The notes: a model not told the origin generated them from the sequence alone. DNA of 64,000 bases from Terripilifer ovatus (GCA_029222685.1 JARHVB010000008.1:62001-126000), one strand, 5' to 3'. Shown: positions 27,736-36,560, numbered from the stretch's first letter. Translations and numbers: made by a program.

Positions 27736-27851
27736 GAAGCGCCGCTGTTCTGCCGGTCATATTGACCGGAGCCTGCGATCGATAGTCCGACGGCAGATGC
27801 GGAATATTGCTCATTCTCTGGATGAGCTTCTCACCTGTGCCGATTGCACTG

Positions 27852-28616
27852 CTAGCCAATATCGATCAGGAGATCATATCCCTCGATACAGACATTGTAA
27901 GTCTTCAACGGGATAAGGCAGGGCCTGGCCATGGGCCTGCCGGTCGGCACATGAAACTGGCCGAAATGAGCCGGGCATTCGACGATATCGCCCTGTAATT
28001 CGCCTTCTGCGGCCAGATCGACCTCATCGTGCGTGCACATTGCGTCGGTCGCGTAATAGTTGCCGTCTATGTTGTAAACGGCCAGAATTTTCCCTTCGAT
28101 CTCGACCCTTGTGATGGTCCCCGTCTTCAGATCATCGATCGAACACGCCTTGATGAACTGGATCATAGCCGGCCGATCCTCGTCGGCCGGCGCCTGCTCG
28201 TGGTCGAAAATATCATCGTATCGCGTCCCGGCCCTGCTGTAGATTTCCCACCAATTGCCATCCATGTCGTTGAGCAGGAACGACCGGAACTCTTCCGGAC
28301 CTTCGACAGCCTCAACGGCCGCAAGTTGCCATTCCTCGGCCGCTGCGACAGCCGCTGCATAGGCAGCTTCAACTGCCTGGCTCGACTCGAGTCTGAGAGC
28401 AAAGCGGTTTTGCTTCTCCTGTGGCTGTTTGAACGCGCCCGCACCGATGCAGGCAATCAGCCATTCGCCGCCGAGCCACACCCAGCAAACTCGTTTCGAC
28501 ATCCGGACACAGTGCAGGCCCAGGAATTCGCGGTAGAAGCGCTTTGTCACCTCGAGATCACGGCATTCCAGCGTCCCATGGGAGAACGATTCAATTTCGA
28601 AATGCACGCCCGTCAT
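27852..28616 (-). CDS. VOC-domain protein fused to a Rieske [2Fe-2S] ferredoxin
   Basis: 254 residues from ATG 28616, which overlaps the stop of the upstream VOC gene as ATGA. Residues 1-140 are a vicinal-oxygen-chelate (glyoxalase/extradiol dioxygenase) domain (GTLECRDLEVTKRFYREFLGL, then MDGNWWEIYSR). Residues 150-254 are a Rieske ferredoxin with C194-x-H196 and C214-x-x-H217 binding the cluster, ending KTYNVCIEGYDLLIDIG. Rieske ferredoxins usually pass electrons to a separate oxygenase; here one is joined directly to a VOC domain in an uninterrupted frame. No terminal Rieske oxygenase or reductase is adjacent. Likely a ring-modifying enzyme or its electron carrier. Confidence 0.85.
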   Translation of the reverse strand: MTGVHFEIESFSHGTLECRDLEVTKRFYREFLGLHCVRMSKRVCWVWLGGEWLIACIGAGAFKQPQEKQNRFALRLESSQAVEAAYAAAVAAAEEWQLAAVEAVEGPEEFRSFLLNDMDGNWWEIYSRAGTRYDDIFDHEQAPADEDRPAMIQFIKACSIDDLKTGTITRVEIEGKILAVYNIDGNYYATDAMCTHDEVDLAAEGELQGDIVECPAHFGQFHVPTGRPMARPCLIPLKTYNVCIEGYDLLIDIG

Positions 28617-29131
28617 CGAACAATCTCCTCCGACACGTATTCTTTTGTGCCGTTCAGCCCGTTGGCGTAAGAGTTCGCTTCCGGGCGGGATTCGACCTCC
28701 CACCAGTTGGTGGAGATGTCCTCCAGATAAAAACTGTACGAACCGTGATTGATTGCCGGCTTCTGGATGCGTCGGATTCCGTACTCATCCTTATGTTGGA
28801 CGGCAGCGTGGTAGGCCTTGTCGACCTCTTCATTACCCGGAATGCCGAACCCCCAATGATTGTACATGTTCTGGGGCTTATCGATCTGCACCACCTCCCT
28901 GATGGAAAGGATCCAATAGGCATTGCCGTTCGACCGATCTGACGCGTGCCTGGCAAGCAGGAGACTGTCGTTGACTTTGACAGTCCTGAACCCGAAGAAC
29001 TTCTCGAGAAAGAGTTTCGTTTTGTTCAAGTTGAGCGTCACCAGCATGCCGCGATCAACGGCAATCGGCTTGAATATGGGTGACTTGCTTGCGCCCAATC
29101 CTGTCCTGGTCATGTCTGCCAAAGTCAACAT
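28613..29131 (-). CDS. VOC-family protein (glyoxalase/dioxygenase superfamily)
   Basis: 172 residues from ATG 29131 (an in-frame GTG at 29158 is less likely). FKPIAVDRGMLVTLNLNKTKLFLEKFFGFRTVKV and LEDISTNWWEVESR are VOC-domain hallmarks, and the NWWE segment matches the same place in the fused protein downstream. The two VOC domains are therefore probably paralogues that pair as a heterodimer. Translationally coupled to the VOC-Rieske gene. Confidence 0.82.
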   Translation of the reverse strand: MLTLADMTRTGLGASKSPIFKPIAVDRGMLVTLNLNKTKLFLEKFFGFRTVKVNDSLLLARHASDRSNGNAYWILSIREVVQIDKPQNMYNHWGFGIPGNEEVDKAYHAAVQHKDEYGIRRIQKPAINHGSYSFYLEDISTNWWEVESRPEANSYANGLNGTKEYVSEEIVR

Positions 29132-29159
29132 CGTCGCGTCCCTGCAGTTTGCGATCACA

Positions 29160-30019
29160 CTAAATTCGGTGTGCCTTGACCTCTACGTGAAGCTCCCCCA
29201 GCTGCGGGCATGACGCGCTTATCCAGTCGCCCGGCACAACCGGACCGACGCCTGCCGGCGTTCCTGTAAAAAAGATATCGCCGGGGTGCAGCGTGTAATA
29301 GGACGAGGCGAACTCGATGAGCTTGGCGCAATTGTAGATGAGATTTTTGGTACTCGACTTTTGCCTCGTGACGCCATTCACCGTCAGCTCGATCGCCAGA
29401 TCGTCGGGATCGGCTATCTCATCGGCCGTCACCATCCACGGACCGATGGGCGAATACCCATCCAGCGATTTGCGAAAGCTTCGATCTTCCGGGCCACGCA
29501 CCGTCATATCCAGGCCCATGCAATAGCCTGCGACATGTTCAAGAGCTTTCTCCAGCGGGATATCCGTTCCCGGCTTGCCGATGATCATCACCATCTCCAG
29601 CTCGTGCTCATTCAGCTTCTCCCTGAAAGCAGCGGGATGGCTTCAGAGGCGCCGATGATCGACGAATTGGCCTTGAGAAATATGCCGGCGGCCTGAATGC
29701 CGCGATGGGCTTCGATCGCGTTGCCCGGACGTGAAGCCATTTCGGCGATATGGTCGTGATAGTTCGTCGGTGCAGCCATCACCTTGGAAAAACGCGCCAC
29801 GGGAGGAAGCAGTTTGACCTGCGATAGATTTATGCCCGGTGTGGCCTGCGCCGCTTTCTGAAGGGCCTCGGCAGTGTGAGGCAATGCGGCGATCAGCGCA
29901 TCGCCCATCAGGTCGTATCGCGCCGACCTGCGAATGGCGTCCTGCACCGGAGTTACGTCATAGACCACGTCGCCGACGACGACGCCAAGCCGATCTTCGT
30001 TAAACCTGCAAAGCTTCAT
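29160..30019 (-). pseudogene. Fumarylacetoacetate-hydrolase family gene split by a frameshift
   Basis: Starts at ATG 30019 (MKLCRFNEDRLGVVVGDVVYDVTP). The N-terminal half runs to a stop at 29612, reading KVMAAPTNYHDHIAEM and FLKANSSIIG. The rest continues in another frame with NEHELEMVMIIGK, GYCMGLDMTVR, YSPIGPWMVTADEI and FFTGTPAGVGPV, which are classic FAH-fold motifs. Joining both gives a normal 285-residue FAH-family hydrolase. A single missing base around 29621-29640 explains the break. The family includes fumarylpyruvate hydrolase, the last step after gentisate ring cleavage, which fits this cluster. It may be a real lesion or a sequencing error. Confidence 0.85.
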
Positions 30020-30068
30020 CTTCTCCACCAAGTCTCTTGAAACGCTCGGCCTCGTCCCCGGAACCGGT

Positions 30069-31046
30069 TCATTCCGGCTTCAGATCGGCGATCTCCGCCA
30101 TCTTCGCGAACTGCTCGTTCTGCCGTTGCAGAAACGCCACGGCTGCCTGCGGCGACGCATCGTCGGCGGCGATGATGCCGAGATTGTCGAAGAGCTTGCG
30201 CGTTTCCGGAAGCCTGGCGATCTGCCCGATCTCCTTCGACATGCGCTGGATGATCGGTTCGGGCGTGCCGCGCGGCGCCAGCAGCATGACCCAGGCTTCG
30301 AATGAACCAAATTGCGGATAGGTTTCGATCACTGCAGGCACATTCGAAATGGCCGGAAACCGCTCGCTGCCCGTCACCGCCAGCGCCGGCAATCTGCCGT
30401 CTTTCACGAAGGGCAGCGCCAGCGCCGTGCCCTGCAGATGCAATTGGGTGTTGCCGGCCAGGAGATCCTGAACCGCCTGGTTGGGGTTCACATAGGGTAC
30501 CATCGTCAGATCGATGCCGAGCGCCCGCATCAGATAGATCGAAGCCGCTTTCGCTGAAGCGCCCTCGTAGGCAAGGAAAACCTTACCGGGATTCTTCGCG
30601 TTGTAAGCGATCAGGTCCGGCAGAGTGCGGAATGGCATGTCGGGATTGGTCAGCACGATATAGGGCGCGCGGTTGAGAAGCGCGACCGGCTGAAAATCCT
30701 TGTCCGGATCGTAAGACAGGTTTTTGATCGTGTATTTATTGACGATGAGCTGCGACAGGCTCGCCAGCAGAAATGTGTAACCATCGGGATCCGATCGCGC
30801 CGCCGCCGATGCGGCAATGGTGCCCGAGCCGCCGGCCCGGTTGGTGATCACCACGCCCTGGCCGAGATTCCTGGAAAGATGTTCCGAATAGCTGCGGATG
30901 GTTGCGTCGGGCCCGGAGCCCGCAGCGGAGGGAATGATGATTTCGATGACTTTGCGACGTGGCCATTCCTGCGCCGTGGCGGTGGTTGCGGCAGCGACTG
31001 CCGCGACGACCACGACCTGGAACAGGCCTGCAATTGCCTTTTTCAT
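30069..31046 (-). CDS. Bug/TctC-family periplasmic tricarboxylate-type binding protein
   Basis: 325 residues from ATG 31046, preceded by GGGAGG. A signal peptide (to TTATAQ) is followed by the Bug fold: WPRRKVIEIIIPSAAGSGPDATIR, VVITNRAGGSGTIAA, DPDGYTFLLAS, APRGTPEPIIQRM. These proteins scavenge carboxylates and aromatic acids and may work as orphans without a cognate TctAB, as here. Its place inside the gentisate-type cluster suggests an aromatic carboxylate ligand. Confidence 0.92.
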   Translation of the reverse strand: MKKAIAGLFQVVVVAAVAAATTATAQEWPRRKVIEIIIPSAAGSGPDATIRSYSEHLSRNLGQGVVITNRAGGSGTIAASAAARSDPDGYTFLLASLSQLIVNKYTIKNLSYDPDKDFQPVALLNRAPYIVLTNPDMPFRTLPDLIAYNAKNPGKVFLAYEGASAKAASIYLMRALGIDLTMVPYVNPNQAVQDLLAGNTQLHLQGTALALPFVKDGRLPALAVTGSERFPAISNVPAVIETYPQFGSFEAWVMLLAPRGTPEPIIQRMSKEIGQIARLPETRKLFDNLGIIAADDASPQAAVAFLQRQNEQFAKMAEIADLKPE

Positions 31047-31089
31047 ATTGCTATCCCTCCCAGGATGTCCCGTCTATTGAATGCGATTT

Positions 31090-32124
31090 CTATTGCTGCT
31101 CTTCACGCAGCAGATCGAGCCGTGCATAGAGTTCCCTGTCGGTCATCTGAAAGATCGAAGCCGAGGGCGATGCCGCCATATGCGTCGCCCAACGCCAGTG
31201 CGGAATGGTGAAGACGTCGTTCTTCTTCCAGGCGATCTTACGGTCGCCGACGGTCGAATGCCCCTCCCCTTCGGCGACCACACAGACACTGCTGTAGGTG
31301 CCCCGCCTCGGCCTCGTTTCCACGCCCTTGGCGAGATGCAACAGACGGCAATCCATCGTCGGCATCACCGCGCCGCCCGTCTGCGGATTGACGTACCGCA
31401 TCAGCGTCGATCCGTCGGGGGAGGCCGACATGCTCTCGATGGCGCGCATGGCTGCTTGCCAGGAATATCTGAACTTCGGCGAATAGGCGGGGCTGGCGGC
31501 AGTCTGGCAATCCATCATCCCCGCCTCGTTCCACCCGTTACCGCCACCGGAGGCGGCAAGCGCATTGGGCGGCGCCCTGTCCTTACCCGGCTCGTAGAAG
31601 AACGCATCCACATCGAACCTGACGAGCGGCACATCGAGACCGTCGAACCAGACGGCGCGATGGCCCGTGTTGTTGACATGCCCATGCCAGGTCCATGCCG
31701 GCGTCAGGATGAGATCGCCCGGCCGCATTTCGCAGCCCTGGCCGTTCACCGACGTGACCGCCCCCTCCGATTCCAGAATGAACCTGATCGCCGCCGCCGT
31801 ATGCCGGTGCGGATCGGCGCTCTCGCCGGGCTCTATGATCTGCAATGCGCCGGTCATCGACCCGGTCGTGATCAGCCTGCCCCCCAGTTCAGGATTGGCC
31901 ATCACTAGAGCCCGCCGTTCGGCATGTTCCATGGGAACTTCCTGGACGGCGCGATCGACCAGCGGCCGCATGGTCTGCCATGGCCAGTGCATGGCATTAT
32001 CCATCGGTTGCGGTTCGCGTGAGGCGATCGAATGGAAGCGCAGCCAGAGCGGCTGGACGTTATGCTCTTCGAGCAGCCCGACCAGTCCGCTGTTGTCGTG
32101 AGCCGAAGGTGTGGCGACAGTCAT
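31090..32124 (-). CDS. Gentisate 1,2-dioxygenase-like double-cupin enzyme
   Basis: 344 residues. The N-terminal cupin has the Fe ligands DPHRHTAAAIRF (H106, H108) and W-x-HGHVNNT (H147), as in gentisate, salicylate and 1-hydroxy-2-naphthoate dioxygenases. The C-terminal cupin (RRGTYSSVCVVAEGEGHSTVG) lacks a full metal set, as in the family. It likely cleaves the ring of gentisate or a related hydroxylated aromatic acid between the carboxyl- and hydroxyl-bearing carbons. The gene sits in an operon with an FAH-family hydrolase that would split the product. No maleylpyruvate isomerase is present. Substrate inferred. Confidence 0.88.
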   Translation of the reverse strand: MTVATPSAHDNSGLVGLLEEHNVQPLWLRFHSIASREPQPMDNAMHWPWQTMRPLVDRAVQEVPMEHAERRALVMANPELGGRLITTGSMTGALQIIEPGESADPHRHTAAAIRFILESEGAVTSVNGQGCEMRPGDLILTPAWTWHGHVNNTGHRAVWFDGLDVPLVRFDVDAFFYEPGKDRAPPNALAASGGGNGWNEAGMMDCQTAASPAYSPKFRYSWQAAMRAIESMSASPDGSTLMRYVNPQTGGAVMPTMDCRLLHLAKGVETRPRRGTYSSVCVVAEGEGHSTVGDRKIAWKKNDVFTIPHWRWATHMAASPSASIFQMTDRELYARLDLLREEQQ

Positions 32125-32166
32125 GCGTCGGACCTCAAGTATCTGGTGGCTGAAAGCGGCAGAAAG

Positions 32167-32463
32167 CTAGCGCGGCTCCGCATCGACGAGGATGAAACTG
32201 GCGCGCGAGCCGGTATTGCGAATACGGATAGCCTGCTGATACTCCTGCGAATAATACCAGCGCCTGGCCTGTTCGGCGGTTTCAAATTCGAGGATGGACA
32301 CCACCTCCGGCAGTCCGCGCCCCTCAAGCAGAATATTGTTACGGCTGACGGTCAGATATTTGCCGCCATATTTTTTCATGCTGGCCATGGCCAATGTCCG
32401 GTACTCGTCACGGAAAGACGAATCCCACAGTTCCAGCCGTTGAAAGATCAGATAGACCGCCAT
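32167..32463 (-). CDS. DUF1330-like small protein, copy 1
   Basis: 98 residues from ATG 32463, with GGGAGGG upstream. AVYLIFQRLELWDSSFRDEYRTLA, GGKYLTVSRNNILLEG and the EFETAEQARRWYYSQEYQQAIRIR pattern match DUF1330 (dimeric alpha-beta barrel). Very similar to the DUF1330 gene at 33644 on the other side of the LysR gene. First gene of the seven-gene minus-strand cluster. Dimeric alpha-beta barrel proteins of this type often serve as small monooxygenases or isomerases. Function unknown. Confidence 0.85.
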   Translation of the reverse strand: MAVYLIFQRLELWDSSFRDEYRTLAMASMKKYGGKYLTVSRNNILLEGRGLPEVVSILEFETAEQARRWYYSQEYQQAIRIRNTGSRASFILVDAEPR

Positions 32464-32576
32464 CGCGCCCTCCCAGACGCCCGGTCTTACCACTTTGGAA
32501 GAACGCCAATAGTCCGCCCCGATGCAACGGATCGTTTCATTTTTGTGCATCGTGTCGCCGGCGGCCGCAGCCGAAT

Positions 32577-33491
32577 TCACGCCAGCATGGGGACCACACG
32601 CTTTTCAAGGAACGACAGAAACGCTCGTGATCGCGGCGTGACGCTGCGGCGATTGGGATAGAGCACGCTGACCGGCGCGCTGACGATCGGCTTCCATGAC
32701 GGCAGAAGGCGGCGGACGCTGGCATCCGCCTGCCGCGTTTTCACCAGCCAGACGGGCAGAAGCGCGATCCCCAATCCGGCTATGGCCGCATCCAGCCGCA
32801 CGAAGGGATCGTTGACATCGAGCCGTGTCCTGCCGACATCGACGCGCACTCTCTTCTTGCCTTCGCCCTTAGCATCCTCGGAGAAAATCCAGGTGTTGCG
32901 CTCGGCACCCGCGAATGATCCGAGCAGGGAATGGTGCACCAGATCGTTTGGATGTTTCAAGACGGCGGCGGATTTAAGATAGCTCGCGCTGGCGAACAGC
33001 CCATAGGCCACGTCGCCGAGGCTTTTGGCGATCATGCTGGTCTCTTCGAGTACACCGACCCGGACGACAAAATCGAACGCCTCCTCAACCGGGTCCACCC
33101 TTCTGTTCGTCAATTCCAGATCGATCTGGATATCGGGATGGGCGGCAAGGAATTCGCCAAGAATGGGCGACAGAATGAAATGCCCGAAGGTGAACGGCGT
33201 CGCCACTTTCAACCGGCCTCGTTCCACACCCTGCAACGTTGCGACGGCGGCTTCGGCAGTTTCTATCTCGCCGGCAATGCGCTGGCAGTGCTCGAACAGG
33301 ATGGCGCCTGCCTCCGTGACCCGGAAGCGCCGCGAAGACCGTTCCAGTAGCCGCGATGAAAAGCTGCTCTCGGTTTTGACGATGGCGCGACTGACAGTCG
33401 CCTTCGGCAAGCCCAGCACGCGGGCGGCGGCGGTGATGCCGCCGCATTCCACGACCTTCGCAAAGATCAACAACAGCTTCGGGTCTATCAT
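32577..33491 (-). CDS. LysR-family transcriptional regulator
   Basis: 304 residues from ATG 33491 (MIDPKLLLIFAKVVECGGITAAARVLGLPKATVSRAIVKTE), the usual LysR N-terminal winged HTH. The effector domain follows, with LKVATPFTFGHFILSPILGEFLAAHPDIQIDLELTNR and GLGIALLPVWLV. It lies between the two divergent DUF1330 genes and probably controls both transcripts of the aromatic cluster. Effector is likely a pathway substrate. The 152-base gap to the plus-strand DUF1330 gene holds the probable operator; I cannot pick a clear T-N11-A site. Confidence 0.92.
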   Translation of the reverse strand: MIDPKLLLIFAKVVECGGITAAARVLGLPKATVSRAIVKTESSFSSRLLERSSRRFRVTEAGAILFEHCQRIAGEIETAEAAVATLQGVERGRLKVATPFTFGHFILSPILGEFLAAHPDIQIDLELTNRRVDPVEEAFDFVVRVGVLEETSMIAKSLGDVAYGLFASASYLKSAAVLKHPNDLVHHSLLGSFAGAERNTWIFSEDAKGEGKKRVRVDVGRTRLDVNDPFVRLDAAIAGLGIALLPVWLVKTRQADASVRRLLPSWKPIVSAPVSVLYPNRRSVTPRSRAFLSFLEKRVVPMLA

Positions 33492-33643
33492 GCACCGCCT
33501 CCCCCGCCGCCAGTTTATGGGCCGGCAGCCGGTCTGGCTATGGCTTCGCGCCAATCGTTTCCCGCCTGAAACGTTGCGTTGCATTGCGGCAGACTATTGA
33601 CGTTGCACCGACGTGATAAGACCGGCCCAATCGGGAGGTTGTC

Positions 33644-33967
33644 ATGGTCGCTTATCTCTTCATGGAACGGCTTGAACTATGGGACGCCAGTTTCCGCGAC
33701 GAATATCGCGCGCTGGCAGCTCGAACCACCGCCCTTCATGGCGGCAAATATATCAGCGTCAGCCGCAATCACATTCTTCTGGAAGGCGCCGGCGTTCCCG
33801 ACGTGTTGTCCCTGGTCGAATTCCCGACGCTCGGAGCCGCGCAGGAATGGTATCGCAGCGCCGAGTATCAGAAGGCGGTCAAGATCCGCAACACAGGCTC
33901 GCGCGACCGTCTGCTGCTGTTCGAGGCTTCGGCGCCTGCCTATGCCATAGCAGCCGGCGCCACCTGA
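33644..33967 (+). CDS. DUF1330-like small protein, copy 2
   Basis: 107 residues from ATG 33644, with GGGAGG upstream. It is near-identical in layout to copy 1 (YLFMERLELWDASFRDEYRALA, GGKYISVSRNHILLEG, EFPTLGAAQEWYRSAEYQKAVKIRNTGSRDRLLLFE). It has a longer Ala-rich C-terminus. Divergent from the LysR gene and 43 bases before the flavin monooxygenase. The two copies look like a duplication placed on either side of the regulator. Confidence 0.87.
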   Translation: MVAYLFMERLELWDASFRDEYRALAARTTALHGGKYISVSRNHILLEGAGVPDVLSLVEFPTLGAAQEWYRSAEYQKAVKIRNTGSRDRLLLFEASAPAYAIAAGAT

Positions 33968-34010
33968 GACTTAAATTCTCCCTCCCCTTTTTTAATTAGA
34001 TCGGCATCCA

Positions 34011-35240
34011 ATGTCTGTGATCATCGTTGGCGGCGGCATCGGCGGGTTGAGCCTGGCTCTTGCGCTCTTCAAGGTCGGCGTGCCCTGCCGCATCTATGAG
34101 GCGGCGGCGGAGATCAAACCGCTTGGCGTCGGCCTCAACCTTCTGCCCCATGCGGTGACGGAACTGGGCAAGCTAGGCTTGCTCGATCAATTGCTGGCCT
34201 TGGGCGTCGAAACCAGGGACGTCAGCTTTTTCACGGCGCACGGACAGCTCGTTCATCGCGAGGAACGTGGCCGCCACGCGGGCTATACGGCGCCGCAGAT
34301 TTCCATGCACCGCGGCGATCTGCATATGACCCTGCTGCAGGCAGTTATTGATCGGCTCGGCGAAGATGCGGTTCACCTCGGTCATCGCTGCGTTTCCGCC
34401 GATCAGGACGCGTCGTCGGCAACAGCACACTTCCTGACGCCGGGCAACCGCGCGGTGAGCGCCAAGGGCAGCGTCGTCATCGGCTGCGACGGCGTTCACT
34501 CGGTCATCAGAAAGCAGATGTACCCGGACGAAGCCGGCTATCGCTTTCACGGCACCGTGCAATACCGCGGCGTAACGGTCTCGCAGCCGTTCCTGACCGG
34601 CAAAAGCATGGCCTACGTCGGCACGCCGGAGACAGGCAAGCTCGTCGTCTACCCGATCAGGGAGAATGTCGACACCGAAGGGCGGCAATTGATCAACTGG
34701 GTCGTCGAAGTTGCCAAGGAGGATTGCGGCGTCCGCGACTGGAACCGGCGCGCGGGTTATGACGATTTCATCGATCTCATGTCGGACTGGTCGTTCGACT
34801 GGCTTGACGTCCCGGCGATGATCCGCAACGCCAGCTCGATTTACGAATATCCGGTCGTCGATCAGGATCCCCTGCCCGCATGGACCGACGGACGCATCAC
34901 CCTGCTCGGCGACGCCGCCCATCCGATGCTGCCGCGCGGATCGAACGGTGCGGCGCAGGCGATTATCGACGGCAATACGCTGGCTCAGATGCTGGCGACA
35001 GACAGCGATCCTTTGCGGACGTTGAAAGCCTACGAGGAGAAAAGACTGCCTGCCACGGCACGCATCGTCCTGACCAACCGCGAGCAGGCGCCCGATGCGA
35101 TTCTCGGCGTCGTCGAACAGCGAACGGGCGGCCGGCCGTTCGCGAAACTGGAAGATGTGATTTCGCAAGAGGAGGTCGCGCAATGGCAGGACTCCTACAA
35201 GTCCATCGCCGGCTTCAGCATTGCCCAATTACAGAAATAG
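34011..35240 (+). CDS. FAD-dependent aromatic monooxygenase (salicylate/3-hydroxybenzoate hydroxylase type)
   Basis: 409 residues. The dinucleotide fold starts at residue 3 (IIVGGGIGGLSLALAL), with the GCDGVHS-type DG motif (VVIGCDGVHSVIR) and LLGDAAHPMLPRGSNGAAQAIIDG as the GD motif. This is the group A flavoprotein monooxygenase pattern, close to PhzS and 3-hydroxybenzoate 6-hydroxylase. A ring hydroxylation would make a dihydroxybenzoate such as gentisate for the cupin dioxygenase of the same cluster. Transcribed with the plus-strand DUF1330 gene. Confidence 0.9.
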   Translation: MSVIIVGGGIGGLSLALALFKVGVPCRIYEAAAEIKPLGVGLNLLPHAVTELGKLGLLDQLLALGVETRDVSFFTAHGQLVHREERGRHAGYTAPQISMHRGDLHMTLLQAVIDRLGEDAVHLGHRCVSADQDASSATAHFLTPGNRAVSAKGSVVIGCDGVHSVIRKQMYPDEAGYRFHGTVQYRGVTVSQPFLTGKSMAYVGTPETGKLVVYPIRENVDTEGRQLINWVVEVAKEDCGVRDWNRRAGYDDFIDLMSDWSFDWLDVPAMIRNASSIYEYPVVDQDPLPAWTDGRITLLGDAAHPMLPRGSNGAAQAIIDGNTLAQMLATDSDPLRTLKAYEEKRLPATARIVLTNREQAPDAILGVVEQRTGGRPFAKLEDVISQEEVAQWQDSYKSIAGFSIAQLQK

Positions 35241-35247
35241 CAGAGCC

Positions 35248-36054
35248 CTATTTCCCCGCCAGCCAGGCGCGCCATTGGCTTTCGTCGCCGGAGAAGGCGT
35301 TGCGGTCGACCTTGGCGTTGATGCCGGGCACGCGGCCGTCGGACTGGTATTGCCAGAACGTCCAGCGCCGGCTGCCGTAGGGCACATTCGGCGGATGTTT
35401 GGTCGAGCGCACCCACATGGGATAGTCGGAGAATTCGCCTTCCGACAGGATCGCCTGATAGAAATCCACGGTCACGTAAATGACCGGCCGCTTACCGTAA
35501 TGGCGCTCCATGTCGTTGAGCATGGCGCGCATGTCGGCCAGCACTTCCGGCTTGTAGAGCGTGCGCTTGCAGGTGCGCGAGGTCGGCGTCGCCTCGACGT
35601 CGAGCACCGGCGGCAGAGCCTGCGGATCGACCGGCACATTGCGCTTGAACCAGCCCATTTCCTCGTGGTTGGGCCGGCACCAATAAACGAAATGATAGGC
35701 CCCGCGCGGCACCCCGGCGGCCTTGGCCGCGTTCCAGTTTTCCAGGAACTTTTCGTCCATATGGTCGGCGCCCTCGGTCGCCTTGATCCAGGCGAATTTG
35801 ACCCCGGAAGCCCGCACCGCGGCCCAGTCGATATTGCCCTGGTATTTCGAGACGTCGATGCCGTGAATGGTAAAATTGTTGGGGTGCATGCCGACGAAAT
35901 GCTCGTTGCCGGCGCCGGCGCGCGCGCCCTCCCCGGCATCCATCATCGGGATGGCCGAACCGCCGCCGCCGCAGGCAGCCAGGGTCAAAGCGGCGGCCAC
36001 CGCAAGACCGAACTTGAGTCTTCCGGCAACCGGACCGTCCATCGTCGTTCGCAT
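35248..36054 (-). CDS. GH25-family lysozyme-like lipoprotein
   Basis: About 268 residues (ATG 36054; ATG 36042 is also possible). The N-terminus has a signal with lipobox LAAC, so it is probably outer-membrane or periplasmic-anchored. The GH25 domain shows GIDVSKYQGNIDW, FAWIKATEG, AYHFVYW and PPVLDVEAT with the catalytic acidic residues. It would cleave peptidoglycan between MurNAc and GlcNAc. Converges with the flavin monooxygenase and is not part of that cluster. Confidence 0.9.
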   Translation of the reverse strand: MRTTMDGPVAGRLKFGLAVAAALTLAACGGGGSAIPMMDAGEGARAGAGNEHFVGMHPNNFTIHGIDVSKYQGNIDWAAVRASGVKFAWIKATEGADHMDEKFLENWNAAKAAGVPRGAYHFVYWCRPNHEEMGWFKRNVPVDPQALPPVLDVEATPTSRTCKRTLYKPEVLADMRAMLNDMERHYGKRPVIYVTVDFYQAILSEGEFSDYPMWVRSTKHPPNVPYGSRRWTFWQYQSDGRVPGINAKVDRNAFSGDESQWRAWLAGK

Positions 36055-36290
36055 AAATGGCAAATTATCGCGTTGGTGGTAACGCGACGTTAACAGGCCG
36101 AGAACGCGCCGACGAGCGGAACGAGCAAAAAGGATGAGGGATAGGGGATTTACGGGGGGATAACGACGGTACCGCCCCCGCCTGGATAATAAGAACGGCG
36201 GACGGCCATGTCATGGCTTCTGTCTGAACTAGGACAAGGCGAGGCAGGGGCGCGGAAATGCGCCCTCGCCCAATACCGGCGGCGGCACAG

Positions 36291-36560
36291 CTAGGCTATC
36301 CTGTTGATCAGATATCCGCTGCTGCGATCCGCCACGTAAATATGCGCGTCAGGATATTCCTGCCTGGCAATCGCAGCGGACAATAATGCATCGTCCATCT
36401 CTTCAAATCGCCCACGCGGCGATCCGTCGATCTGGACTTCGTAAGACTGGGCGGGATATGCCGCGCCGGGATACGGCGTGGCAGACTTCCGTTTCCGGCG
36501 TCCCAATACGTGCGTGAGGGGGACGGGGTGTTGAGGACCAATCGAATCGATGCTGCTCAT
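36291..36560 (-). CDS. Small hypothetical protein (89 aa)
   Basis: An ATG at 36560 opens 89 codons without obvious Shine-Dalgarno. The second half (YEVQIDGSPRGRFEEMDDALLSAAIARQEYPDAHIYVADRSSGYLINRI) reads like a compact alpha-beta protein, similar in style to short rhizobial proteins of about this length. No family identified. Confidence 0.5.
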   Translation of the reverse strand: MSSIDSIGPQHPVPLTHVLGRRKRKSATPYPGAAYPAQSYEVQIDGSPRGRFEEMDDALLSAAIARQEYPDAHIYVADRSSGYLINRIA

